Shown: positions 55,301 to 62,500, counted from the stretch's first letter. The stretch is 64,000 bases of DNA from Hydrocarboniphaga effusa AP103 (GCF_000271305.1 NZ_AKGD01000001.1:186001-250000), one strand, 5' to 3'. Made by a program: numbers and translations. Notes: generated from the sequence alone by a model not told the origin.

Positions 55301-58300
55301 TTCACCGAGCCGAGCGCGACCGTTTTCGCCGACGCGCCATGCGCTTTCAGCGCGCGCGTGATCGTCTCCGCTTCGGCCTTGTCGCCGACGGCGGTTCCGG
55401 TGCCGTGCGCTTCGAGCATGCCGAGCGTCGCGGGAGAGAAGCCGGCCTTGCCGTAAGCACGGTTGAGCGCGCGAATCTGCCCGTCCGGACGCGGAGCGGT
55501 CATGCCGAGCGCCTTGCCGTCGCTCGATCCGGCCACCGCCTTGATCACCGCATAGATGCGATCGCCCGCGGCTTCGGCGTCGGCCAGGCGCTTGAGCACC
55601 ACCATCGTGACGCCTTCCGAGATCACGATGCCGTCGGCCTTCTTGTCGAAAGCCTTGGCCTTGCCATCGGGCGACAGCGCGCCGGTCTTGGCGAAGCACA
55701 TGAAGCCATAGGGGCTCTGCACGGTGTCGACGCCGCCGGTGATGGCGACGTTGCTGCGCCCCGATTCGAGTTCGTTGCAGGCCATCGACAGCGCCGCGAG
55801 CGACGAGGCGCAGGCCGCGTCGATCGTGAAGTTGAGCCCGCCGAAATCCATGCGGTTGGTGACGCGGCCCGCGGCCACATTGAGCAGCACGCCGGCGAAG
55901 GATTCGTTGCTCCACTCGGGCAGGCGCTTGTAGGCGTCGGCATCGAGATCGGCGACGAAGCGCGGAAGCTCCGAGCGCACGCCGTATTGCAGGCCGAGGT
56001 CGCCCGCGCCTCCGCTCGCACCGAGAATCACGCTGGTGTGCTCGCGATCGAAATCCGCATGGCTCTGGTCGAGCCCGGCGTCTTCGAGCGCGCGATTGAC
56101 CGCTTCGAGCGTGAGCAGCTGCAGCGGATCGATCGACTTCATCGAGTTCGGCGGAATGCCGTAGCGCGTCGGGTCGAACAGCACCTCGTCGATGAAGCCG
56201 CCCCACTTGCTGTAGATCTTGTCCTTGGCGTTGCGGTCGGCGTCGAAGTACAGGCGCCAGTCCCAGCGATCGCGCGGCACTTCTGTGATCGCGTTGACCT
56301 TGCCGAGCACGTTGTCCCAATACGCTTCGGCGTCCTGCGCCTTCGGCAGCATCAGGCCGATGCCGACGATCGCGATGTCGCTCGGCTGCGCCTTTTCGAT
56401 CCGGACCGAGACCGCGTCGTCGAACCGCTGCAACAGCGCGTGGCCGCCGTTGCTGACGCGATCGTGCAGTTCGGCGATCGACAGCGGCGCATCGGTGAGC
56501 GTCGCCACCTGGCCGATCATGTACATGCCATCGGTCAGCTGCTGCGCCGGATCGATGTCGACGACCTTGCCGGACTCGTCGCGGTTCTTGCCTTTGGAGG
56601 CGATGCGCAAACGGCCGAGGTTCAGGTCTTCGAGCGTGTCTCGAATCTCGTCGGCATTGCGGTTCTCGCGCATGAGCGCGCGGCGCGCCTCGAAAAAGTC
56701 GTGCGCGAATTTCGTGTCCGCGCAACGCGTCGCATGGCCCGGCCCGGTTTCGAGATTGACGGTGCGCGCGCAGGCCACGGCCTGCTCCTGGAAGCCCTGC
56801 ACGATCGCGCCAGTGGCGACGATCTCGTGCGTGAACAGATACGCGGTGCCCATCAGCGCGCCGACCTTCATGCCACGCGCGGCGAGCGGCGCCGTCAGCG
56901 CGGCGAGCATCGCGCCCGAGCGCGCATCGCTGATGCCGCCCGCGAACAGCAGGTGAATGTCGGCTTCGCTGCCGGGCTTCACGTTCTCGAGCAGCACCTC
57001 GATCATCTGCTCCCACAGCGGGAAACTCGCGATCGGGCCGATATGGCCGCCGCATTCGCGGCCTTCGAACACGAAGCGCTTGGCGCCCTGTTCGAGATAC
57101 ATCTTGAGCAGCGCCGGCGCCGGCGCGTGGATGTAGGTCTTGATGCCGCGCGATTCGAAAGCCGCGGCCTGGTCCGGACGCCCGCCCGCGATCAGCGCAT
57201 ACGGCGGCTTGCACTTCCAGATCGCCTCGCACTGCTCGTCGCGCAGGGCCTGCGGAATGAAGCCGAGCATGCCGACGCCCCAGGCGCGATCGCCCGCGAG
57301 CGCCGCGGTCTGCTCGAGCATGTCGAGCACCTGGTCACCGCGCATCAGCGCGAGCGCGAGAAACGGCAGCGCGCCGTTTTCGGTCACGCTCGCCGCGAAA
57401 GCCGGGCTGTCGGAGACGCGCGTCATCGGCCCCTGGGCGAGCGGATAGCGCGTGCCCTGCGATTGCGCGAGCGCGCTGCCTTCGGCCAGATGACCGAGTT
57501 CGGCAGCCTGCCGCAGCGCGTCGAAACTGCTTTTGCGCAAGGCCTGAATCAGGCGTCCGATGCGCTTGAAACGCGCGCGATAGATCGCCGCGGCACCGAT
57601 GCCCTGGCCCACCGGAAGCAGCGAGGCTTCGTCCCAGCCGATGCGCGCGTCGAGGGCCTGCCGCCAGGATTCGATCGCCAGCGTTCCGGCTTCGGCGAGC
57701 CTTGCATCCGCGTCAGCGTGCTTGAGCTGTGCCGCAGCGGGCTTGGCATAAACGCGGCAGGGCGCATCGATGAGCTCGCCGAACAGCCGCGTCTCGGCAC
57801 CGACCAGGCGCGCGAGTTCGTTCTTGAGGCTTTCGGGCAGCGCCGAATCGTCGAGCAGCAGAACCTGATCGTCGAGCACCACGCCGGCCGCGCCGGCCGC
57901 ACGACAACCGGCCGCCGTGTGCAGGCCGACGCCGCCGCGCACATAGATCGGCAGCGAGGTCTTGCGCAGGAGTTTCTGGATCAGGATGTAGCTCGAATCC
58001 TCACCGACCCAGCCCGGAGCCTCATGGCCCTTGGCGACGAGGCCGGTGACCTTCGGCAGCGCCGCGAGCTGCACGTCGAGATCGTCGGCCCGCGTGACTT
58101 GCAGCCACGTGCGGTGATGCGCAAGCACGGCCCCGTCGAGCGACTTCAAGCCGTCGAACGGCCCCGAGAGCAGCACGGTCAGCGCGCGCTCGCCCGCATG
58201 CGCGAGCAAGTCGCGCGCGAGTTCGAATTGCGCGGCCGGAACATGCAGGCCGACGGAGCCCGACGTGGCGCTCAGCAGTCGCGCGAAGTTCGCATGCGCG

Positions 58301-58431
58301 AGCCCCGCGTCGGTGCAGAACTCGAGATCCAGCAGACCGACGCCGCCCGCTCGCGCCGCCGACACGGCGACTCCGGGATGCGCCCAGGCTGCGGGGGCCA
58401 ATGCAAGGACATCGAAGCTTGGTTCGCTCAT
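49399..58431 (-). CDS. 3010-residue megasynthase: NMO/ER-NMO/ER-KS-AT-ACPx4-KR-DH
   Basis: Domains in order. First NMO-type barrel about 10-300 (KGHEAPGWVG where the flavin enzyme usually has GGH). Second NMO/PfaD-type enoyl reductase about 320-620 with FEGRECGGHIG and FAGGISDARSGA. Ketosynthase about 684-1120 with DAACASS (about 872), EAHGTGT and LGHTKASAG. Acyltransferase about 1245-1560, FPGQGAQYVNMG and GHSYGEFAAL. Four ACPs with LGIDSIKRVEI centred near 1807, 1919, 2027 and 2132. Ketoreductase about 2430-2650, ATGGARGI and catalytic Tyr in GQIDYAAANEA. Dehydratase about 2730-3000 with HMIDGKPVLP and Asp in LIDVAAQLAW. All reductive activities are present, so an iterative, fully reducing chain builder is likely. 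Repeated ACPs and a PfaD-type reductase link it to PUFA/secondary-lipid synthases, where the reductase is normally a separate protein. No thioesterase is fused. Confidence 0.9.
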   Translation of the reverse strand: MSEPSFDVLALAPAAWAHPGVAVSAARAGGVGLLDLEFCTDAGLAHANFARLLSATSGSVGLHVPAAQFELARDLLAHAGERALTVLLSGPFDGLKSLDGAVLAHHRTWLQVTRADDLDVQLAALPKVTGLVAKGHEAPGWVGEDSSYILIQKLLRKTSLPIYVRGGVGLHTAAGCRAAGAAGVVLDDQVLLLDDSALPESLKNELARLVGAETRLFGELIDAPCRVYAKPAAAQLKHADADARLAEAGTLAIESWRQALDARIGWDEASLLPVGQGIGAAAIYRARFKRIGRLIQALRKSSFDALRQAAELGHLAEGSALAQSQGTRYPLAQGPMTRVSDSPAFAASVTENGALPFLALALMRGDQVLDMLEQTAALAGDRAWGVGMLGFIPQALRDEQCEAIWKCKPPYALIAGGRPDQAAAFESRGIKTYIHAPAPALLKMYLEQGAKRFVFEGRECGGHIGPIASFPLWEQMIEVLLENVKPGSEADIHLLFAGGISDARSGAMLAALTAPLAARGMKVGALMGTAYLFTHEIVATGAIVQGFQEQAVACARTVNLETGPGHATRCADTKFAHDFFEARRALMRENRNADEIRDTLEDLNLGRLRIASKGKNRDESGKVVDIDPAQQLTDGMYMIGQVATLTDAPLSIAELHDRVSNGGHALLQRFDDAVSVRIEKAQPSDIAIVGIGLMLPKAQDAEAYWDNVLGKVNAITEVPRDRWDWRLYFDADRNAKDKIYSKWGGFIDEVLFDPTRYGIPPNSMKSIDPLQLLTLEAVNRALEDAGLDQSHADFDREHTSVILGASGGAGDLGLQYGVRSELPRFVADLDADAYKRLPEWSNESFAGVLLNVAAGRVTNRMDFGGLNFTIDAACASSLAALSMACNELESGRSNVAITGGVDTVQSPYGFMCFAKTGALSPDGKAKAFDKKADGIVISEGVTMVVLKRLADAEAAGDRIYAVIKAVAGSSDGKALGMTAPRPDGQIRALNRAYGKAGFSPATLGMLEAHGTGTAVGDKAEAETITRALKAHGASAKTVALGSVKTILGHTKASAGIAGLVKLALSLHHRVLPAHANVDDPLDAIAEQSSPAFLLKEPKPWLANVDGTPRRGGVSAFGFGGTNFHAVLEEYRDGMAHAEVPGARSWTQELIVFRAADAASLKADVERVLELAKAGPRLKLALLAASLAREADRKRGSRALLAFATRNRATLIADLELALARLAGDAKPLPPHIKLALERPLTAPTLAFVFPGQGAQYVNMGLESALFVEELRSALERADRTLATLLPERLSRRVWPESAFNAAIEVAQQQQLTDTRYAQPAIGTLSLGYLNLARRLGLQAVATAGHSYGEFAALHAAGVIDEADFLKLSATRGSVMAAAASSGTPGGMAAVSAARDKVADAIAAFAGVKVANHNAPEQTVISGPAAQIDAAVAALSAAGLRVTRLPVSGAFHTELMEPAKAPLSAAIADASFNAPTIAVYSNGSGARYPESIAAMRAQLDAHLLSSVEFVREIEAMYADGVRVFLELGPKSILSNMIGATLAGRDARCVSLDGQGGGLRGLLSGLADLLAAGVDFELSRLFAGRPIEALPLARVAELAKPATVKPTAWYLSGGYARPHADPIKRTGVEPPMTLEKAAEAKQAIVQKIADSLPKPEPVVVQAAAPVSAPVHAPAMPVAASAQSGDALAAYHETMRQFLSLQERVMAQFLGGSAAPAAMPMAAPVQMPVHVVAPVQVPVAAPVQIPAPVVVVAPAVMVAAVPTPAASAAPTLDTAALSAMLLRLVADRTGYPEDMLSLDADLEAELGIDSIKRVEIAGSLQKALPAALGEAMQSQMERYTRAKTLRAIVEPLAGIASTLLPAAATSIAVTQSVASTMPSPAAPPVSIDVQASLLKLVADRTGYPEDMLSLDADLEADLGIDSIKRVEIVGAFQKSLPASVSEALQSQMEKLTRAKNLRSIVDAVQPLLSSAVPVSITVSVTAPAPLAVAAAVSFDARDLLLTIVADRTGYPSEMLALDADLEADLGIDSIKRVEIVGALQKQLPTEIGAAMQAAMESFTRAKSLATILERLSALGASSPASAAVAAAPVIVQASVATSFDARELLLGIVADRTGYPAEMLALDADLEADLGIDSIKRVEIVGALQKQLPTEIGAAMQAAMESFTRAKSLAIILERIAALGSGSAAPSIPSAPIPTAASEPVVAQAADVPRYVIRPRPAPLTGARVKLSGPVIVAGGRDAIVLPLIRRLESAGLKPIRLDAIDAATLASSVARIRAEHGVIAGVIHLHGLSEDQPQTLVEWQQLGERSVISLFRLLQPIGEGLANIRVIAASRLGGTFGRDAVGPGTPLAGGLNGMLNCVRDEYPQATLRAVDFNGQTDDTIASHLADELLADDRSVEAGHTGDARYSVATVEEALADTPFAPHLQPAADWVVLATGGARGITAELLEEMVVPGITLVLLGRTPEPAPESSIFGGAIASATDPASLKRVLIEQMRERGEMPKPVEIDRAVQKILTEREVRANLQRLRAKGATVGYFACDVRNEAAFGGVIDGIYANYGRIDAVLHGAGVIEDKRIADKSDDSFARVLNTKLDSSFILTQKLRPETLKLLVFFTSVAGRYGNRGQIDYAAANEACNRLAWTLSRRWPETRVIAANWGPWDAGMASEGVKRQFRERGIEPIPVDGGRRYFLRELACGPKHEVELVIGKGPWQQAEVASVSSKAAASQYPLVRGPLRMGAGGALVLTHRFGLDSDPYLGDHMIDGKPVLPAAAATEWVAQVVGQGWPGWQVAEVQELRTLAGVVLEPGATREIEIRAKATSHSGPGEQTVTVDIADPTRKAPLYRASVRLVEHLEAPVVDVPQPIAGLRMDPHQTYERMLFHTGRFRLLTGITAVAPAGVDAMVSPSSLGEWIDAEGEWLFDPGLIDVAAQLAWIWGRTHRQQSALPSRFGRVLRVPGLPKPKGSLSLRFRIKPADHDQAVRYDAVFIDEEGRVRLAMLDAESTLSAALNRIGSERL
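51900..53060 (-). repeat. four tandem ACP-coding repeats
   Basis: Repeats of about 315-330 bp inside the megasynthase gene, each centred on codons for LGIDSIKRVEI. The two 3'-most copies (sense strand; about 51930-52160 and 52246-52475) are offset by 315 bp and nearly identical over about 200 bp. Linkers between copies are Ala/Pro/Val-rich and diverged. Confidence 0.9.
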
Positions 58432-58504
58432 GACACCACCCTACCAATCAGACGCAACAGCCGACGCCGCAAGCGGCCGTCGCTGGCCGCAAACGCCTTT
58501 TGCG

Positions 58505-59323
58505 CTATCGCTTGCGACCTTCCAGAAACGGCACTTCGAGCACCTTCTCGTGCACGATCGGACCGTGGCCGAAATAGCCCCCTTCACCGAAACACTCGCC
58601 GTGATCGGCGGTGATGATGAAATGCGTATCGACGGGCGCTTTCGAGATCAGCGCGCCGAGCACCTGATCGACGTATTCGACGGTCTTGACCTGCTGGGTA
58701 TGCAGATCCTTCATCTGGTCATCGTCGAAGAACCGGTCGTCGCTGGCATGCCCGAGTTCGTCATCCATGCGCTTGAACACGCCGTGCACGCCGGAGATGT
58801 GCGGCAGCGACTTGGGATCGAGCATGTAGGGGTAATGCGTCTCGCCCAGGTTCAGGAAATGGAAGCTGGGCTCGTCATCGTAGAACTCGATCTCCTCGAC
58901 CATGCCGGCGAAATCGCTGTGGTTCGCCATGAGCTTGTAGTCGTCGAAATGCTTGTTCAGATGCGAGAACGGATTGAGCACCGGCATCGACACGCGCGCG
59001 ACGTTGCGATAGCCGTTGTCCTTGAGCACCTTGGGCAGCGAAAGCTGCGGCACGAAGCTCTTGAACGACAGGTCGGCGATGCCGAGCCGGCCGACCCACT
59101 GGCTGAATTCTTTCTTGTAGACCTCGGAAGCGAAGACGCCCTGCGGGCTCTCATGCGGAACCATTCCCATGAGATAGGTGTAGTGCGACGGCGAAGTCCA
59201 GGAGGCATAGGAGTACCGGCGGCTACCGGCTCCAATGCGATCCATGTTCGGACGCTTGGCGCGCTGATAGCTGTCGAACCGGCAGCTGTCCATGACGATG
59301 AAAACGAGATTGTGTCCAGCCAT
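58505..59323 (-). CDS. sulfatase/alkaline-phosphatase-superfamily hydrolase
   Basis: 272 residues, short for a sulfatase. FIVMDSCRFDSY (about residue 8) gives the first metal-binding Asp. WTSPSHYTYLMG (about 43) occupies the place of the nucleophile loop but has no formylglycine CxPxR motif, so it is not a standard sulfatase. FIITADHGECFGEGGYFGHGP (in part; near 235-255) provides the distal Asp-His and later His. No signal peptide or TM. First gene of the megasynthase operon, 73 bp before the large synthase. Together with the second superfamily member at 42.8-44.4 kb it suggests head-group chemistry with phosphate or sulfate. Exact reaction unknown. Confidence 0.78.
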   Translation of the reverse strand: MAGHNLVFIVMDSCRFDSYQRAKRPNMDRIGAGSRRYSYASWTSPSHYTYLMGMVPHESPQGVFASEVYKKEFSQWVGRLGIADLSFKSFVPQLSLPKVLKDNGYRNVARVSMPVLNPFSHLNKHFDDYKLMANHSDFAGMVEEIEFYDDEPSFHFLNLGETHYPYMLDPKSLPHISGVHGVFKRMDDELGHASDDRFFDDDQMKDLHTQQVKTVEYVDQVLGALISKAPVDTHFIITADHGECFGEGGYFGHGPIVHEKVLEVPFLEGRKR

Positions 59324-59514
59324 GAAAAAGGGCGGCCTCGGCGTGTGAGCGCTTATTGATATGTAAGTTTATTTGCCGGTTCGCATATTCACCGACCGTT
59401 CAGAGGCTACACGCGGCCTTTTCATTTCGATATATCAATATTCCTACAGAAGCTGAACGGAACTCCTTCTTTTATATCGGTTATCCAAGTTACGTCCGAA
59501 AGCGGGCCACACCA
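59324..59514 (-). promoter_or_regulatory. AT-rich promoter region of the megasynthase operon
   Basis: A 191-bp gap, clearly AT-richer than its surroundings, lies upstream of the first operon gene. It holds short dyads such as CGATATATC and GATATGTAAG but no certain -35/-10 pair, sigma-54 site or Fur box. It is the only sizeable untranslated stretch ahead of the eight leftward genes, so their promoter is most likely here. Confidence 0.45.
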
Positions 59515-59742
59515 TCAGCCTGGGACCGAAGCCACAAACCTCACCAGCAGGGTCAGGAATCCGACCAGCAGCAACGTCAGTAAAATACCGACAAGGACAA
59601 AGGGGATGGCGCTGCCATGCGTGAAATCACGGGCCCGATTGCGGCTGTTCTGGACTCCGAAGAACGCCGCCAGAACGCTCAGAACGATCTGCAGCAGCGT
59701 GGGCTTGCAGCCGCCCTCGATCATTGGCTTTCGTGCCGGCAT
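59515..59742 (-). CDS. DUF2970 small membrane protein
   Basis: 75 residues from the ATG at 59742. It matches the DUF2970 pattern: TLLQIVLSVLAAFFGVQNSRNRARDF (in part), then SAIPFVLVGILLTLLLVGFL and a short end. One helix before and one after the basic NSRNRARDF turn suggest a two-helix inner-membrane hairpin. Function unknown. The frame continues upstream to 59925, but that part crosses a transcription terminator, so the shorter form is preferred. Confidence 0.75.
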   Translation of the reverse strand: MPARKPMIEGGCKPTLLQIVLSVLAAFFGVQNSRNRARDFTHGSAIPFVLVGILLTLLLVGFLTLLVRFVASVPG

Positions 59743-59788
59743 GGCCTTCTCCACAGCGAGTGACAGCGGTCGGGTGTGCATGATGGAC

Positions 59789-59817
59789 AAAAAAACGGCG
59801 CCACCGGCGCCGTTTTT
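59789..59817 (-). terminator. terminator of the peroxiredoxin gene
   Basis: ACGGCGCC-ACC-GGCGCCGT with A-tract on one side (T-tract for the minus strand) and T4 on the other. It lies just after the peroxiredoxin stop and before the DUF2970 gene. Confidence 0.88.
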
Positions 59818-59873
59818 ACGCACCGGGCGCCGAAGGCCGGCACCCGTCTGTCGAAACCGTGCCGCGTGCCGGC

Positions 59874-60515
59874 TCAGCGCTTCGGCGACGGCACCACGCG
59901 CAGGTAGGGCTTGATCTCGTTCCATCCGCCTGGGAACAGTTTCTTTGCGTCCTCGTTATTGACCGACGGTACGATGATCACGTCGTCGCCGGGCTTCCAG
60001 TTCACCGGCGTCGCCACCTTGTACTGGTCGGTGAGCTGCAGTGAGTCGATCACGCGCAGGATCTCGTCGAAGTTGCGGCCCGTGCTGGCCGGATAGGTCA
60101 GCGTCAGGCGCACTTTCTTGTTCGGGTCGATCACGAACACCGAGCGCACGGTGAAACGGTCCGAGGCGTTCGGGTGGATCATCCCGTACAGATTGGCCAC
60201 CTTGAAGTCCGGATCGGCGATCAGCGGGAAGTTCAGCGGCGTTCCCTGCGTCTCGGCGATGTCCTTGCTCCAACCCTCGTGATCCTTGAGCTCGTCGACC
60301 GACAGGCCGATGGCCTTGACGTTGCGCTTGTCGAACTCCGGCTTGAGCTTGGCGGTGTAGCCGAGCTCGGTGGTGCAGACCGGCGTGTAGTTCTTGGGGT
60401 GCGAGAACAGCACGCCCCAGGAATTGCCGAGCCATTGGTGGAACGACACACGGCCTTCGGTGGTGTCCGCTTCAAAATCGGGGGCGATATCGCCGAGTTG
60501 CAGGGTCATGCTCAT
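59874..60515 (-). CDS. 1-Cys peroxiredoxin (Prx6 family)
   Basis: 213 residues. Reduces hydroperoxides in the cytoplasm. The peroxidatic Cys is in SHPKNYTPVCTTELG (about residue 48), with the Thr and the later Arg (VRSVFVIDPNKKVRLTL) of the active site. The long C-terminal dimerisation arm (WKPGDDVIIVPSV to WNEIKPYLRVVP) marks the Prx6 group rather than AhpC. No resolving Cys is apparent, as expected for 1-Cys enzymes. A GGAGATGAG-like ribosome site precedes the ATG. Single-gene unit. Confidence 0.95.
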   Translation of the reverse strand: MSMTLQLGDIAPDFEADTTEGRVSFHQWLGNSWGVLFSHPKNYTPVCTTELGYTAKLKPEFDKRNVKAIGLSVDELKDHEGWSKDIAETQGTPLNFPLIADPDFKVANLYGMIHPNASDRFTVRSVFVIDPNKKVRLTLTYPASTGRNFDEILRVIDSLQLTDQYKVATPVNWKPGDDVIIVPSVNNEDAKKLFPGGWNEIKPYLRVVPSPKR

Positions 60516-60605
60516 CTCCTTGTCAGTCGAACCGGTATCAGGCTGTTCAGCCAGATTCCTGAGACCGCCGAGCCTCGGCTCTTATTCCTTCCTTGACAAG
60601 GAAGA

Positions 60606-61985
60606 TCAAGTCATAAGAACAGAACCACTGCGATCGAACGCCAGTCGGCGCGTCCGGCGACGGAAGCGCAACACCAGTCCGACCGCCGCAACCGACAGCC
60701 CGGCGATGAAGCCACACCATACGCCTGCGGGGCCGATCGGCGTATGGAACGACACCAGCGCGGCGACCGGCAGGCCGACGAACCAGTACGCGACCAGGGT
60801 CACCGCCATCGGCACACGCGTGTCCTTGAACCCTCGCAGCGCCCCGTTGGCCGTGGCCTGCACGCAGTCGAAGATCTGGAACAGCGCCGCGAAGCCGAGA
60901 AAGCGCACCGCGAGCTCGGAGACCTCGGGCACCTTCGTGTAGAGCCCGACGATGGCGCCCGGCAGCAGCACCATGATCCCCGCCGACAGCAGTGCGAACG
61001 CCGCGCCGAGCCAGATGCCCGCATAGCCACTCAAGGTCGCCGCCCCGGTATCGCGCGCGCCGACTTTCTGGCCGACGCGGATCGTCGTCGCCAGCCCGAT
61101 CGACAGCGGCACCATGAAGGCCAGCGAGGCGAAGTTCAGCGCCACCTGGTGCGCGGCCACCACGGTGTCGCCGAAGCGCGCCATCAGCAGCCCGCCGAGA
61201 TTGAACAGCCAGGCTTCGGCGATCACGGTCGCGGCGATCGGCGCGCCGAGCCGGAAGATCTCCCAGAGCTCGGGCCTCCAGCGTGGCGCGTGTGCATATA
61301 ACCGCAGCCCGGCCAGCGTCGGCTCCAAGCGGTAGCAGACCAGGTAGACGCTGAGCATTGCGCTGATCGCGACGACCGTTCCCCAGGCGGTTCCAACCGC
61401 TCCGAATCCGGGCCAGCCGAAGGCCCCGTACATGAGCGGGAAGTTCACCGCGATGTTGGTGCCGAGCCCCACCAGGCCGGCGATCAGCGGAACCCGCGTC
61501 ACGCCCAGGCCCTCGCAGCCGTTGCGCAGGGCGAAGCACAGGCAGAACGGAATCGCGCCGTAGGAGATCGTGCGCAGGTAAGCCTCGGCGATCCGCGCCG
61601 TTTCCGCACTCAGGCCGAGCCGGCTCATGACCGGATGGGCGATCAGATGCACGATCGCGGTCCACGACAGGCCGAGCCCGACCGCGAGCAACAGCGTGTT
61701 GCGTAGGAAATCGCCGGTCTCGGCCGCGAAGCGGCCGGCTCCGACGCGCTGGGCCACTATCGGGGACACCGACATGAACAGGCCCATGAACACGATGAAG
61801 CTCAGGAACCAGACATTGGCCCCGACCGCGACGGCCGCCAGCGCGGTCTCGCCGAGCTGCCCGGCCATGATCGTGTCGACGGTATGCATGCCGACGAAGG
61901 ACAGCTGGGCCGCGATCAGGGGCGCAGCGAGAAACAGGTTATCCCGGGCCTCGCGAACGAGGCTCCGAACGGTGAAGGATTTCAT
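60606..61985 (-). CDS. MATE-family multidrug/cation efflux protein (NorM-like)
   Basis: 459 residues with 12 predicted TM helices in two homologous halves. The MATE features include LFLAAPLIAAQLSFVGMHTVDTI at the first helix, MAGQLGETALAAVAVG, and in the second half RLGAPIAATVIAEAWLF and ALNFASLAFMVPLSIGLATTIRVGQ (in part). It would export cationic or hydrophobic compounds with sodium or proton exchange. The start at 61985 (MKSFTVRSLVREARDN) is chosen; an in-frame extension upstream to 62096 lacks a ribosome site. Substrate unknown; no local regulator. Confidence 0.92.
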   Translation of the reverse strand: MKSFTVRSLVREARDNLFLAAPLIAAQLSFVGMHTVDTIMAGQLGETALAAVAVGANVWFLSFIVFMGLFMSVSPIVAQRVGAGRFAAETGDFLRNTLLLAVGLGLSWTAIVHLIAHPVMSRLGLSAETARIAEAYLRTISYGAIPFCLCFALRNGCEGLGVTRVPLIAGLVGLGTNIAVNFPLMYGAFGWPGFGAVGTAWGTVVAISAMLSVYLVCYRLEPTLAGLRLYAHAPRWRPELWEIFRLGAPIAATVIAEAWLFNLGGLLMARFGDTVVAAHQVALNFASLAFMVPLSIGLATTIRVGQKVGARDTGAATLSGYAGIWLGAAFALLSAGIMVLLPGAIVGLYTKVPEVSELAVRFLGFAALFQIFDCVQATANGALRGFKDTRVPMAVTLVAYWFVGLPVAALVSFHTPIGPAGVWCGFIAGLSVAAVGLVLRFRRRTRRLAFDRSGSVLMT

Positions 61986-62154
61986 GACGCCTCTCGGGCA
62001 AGCCGTGACGTCTGATGCGTCACTGGGACTGCCCTGACTACCAGGGGGCCGGAATGGTAGAGGCCGAAGACTGCATTGCCAAGACAAGACCGACAACAGC
62101 GCGAGTCACTGTGCCGTTGCCGTGGCTGTAGAGGTTCAACCCCTGGCAGCGCCG

Positions 62155-62480
62155 GCTGAAGCGTCGCGCGCAGCGGCTCAGCCGGCCAGGACGGCCGGCT
62201 GAGCTTCGCCGCGACAGGATGTCGCGTCGAAGCGACCCCGAGCACGGCGCTTCAGCCGGGGGGCCCGTTTGTCGGGAACCGACAAACGGGCGCGGACTTC
62301 GGGGCGTGCTTTCTCTAGCCTACGGATCGATGCACGAGCAAAGAGAAGTAGGGCCCGACCGGCGAGGTCGAAACTCTAAGTTCACAACGAAGCCCGAGCG
62401 GAGCGCCCACGAACAAAGCCCCTCTCTCCCTCGCTGTCGCGAGGACTCTCTCCCGCAAGCGGGAGAGAGGAACGGCAGTC
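62155..62480. repeat. modular interspersed repeat, copy B
   Basis: The gap between the MATE and putA genes (about 515 bp) is filled by an inverted-orientation relative of the element at 16985-17290. Read on the minus strand it has GACCTCGCCGGTCGGGC, TACTTCTCTTTGCT, AGAGAAAGCACG, GTGCTCGGGGTCGCTTCGAC and GCGACATCCTGTCGCG. Its hairpins differ in sequence: GCCCGTTTGTCGG-gaa-CCGACAAACGGGC (62263-62291), CAGCCGGCC-agga-cGGCCGGCTG (about 62178-62201) and CTCTCTCCCGC-aa-GCGGGAGAGAG (about 62448-62471). No gene is supported within it. Confidence 0.75.
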
Positions 62481-62500
62481 CAGCTCGACATTGCCAACCT

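Noticed and set aside
53929..58614. A 1561-codon plus-strand open frame opposite the megasynthase
   Set aside because: Long antisense frames are expected in GC-rich DNA. Its translation is Arg/Glu/His-rich and low in hydrophobic patterning, while the minus strand carries clear KS, AT and NMO motifs over the same bases.
59743..59925. N-terminal extension of the DUF2970 protein
   Set aside because: It crosses the peroxiredoxin terminator at 59789-59817, so it would not be on the same transcript.
62200..62480. CRISPR-like array or rho-independent terminator cluster
   Set aside because: Hairpins are non-identical, irregularly spaced and without spacers or T-tracts; the blocks instead match the repeat at 16985-17290.
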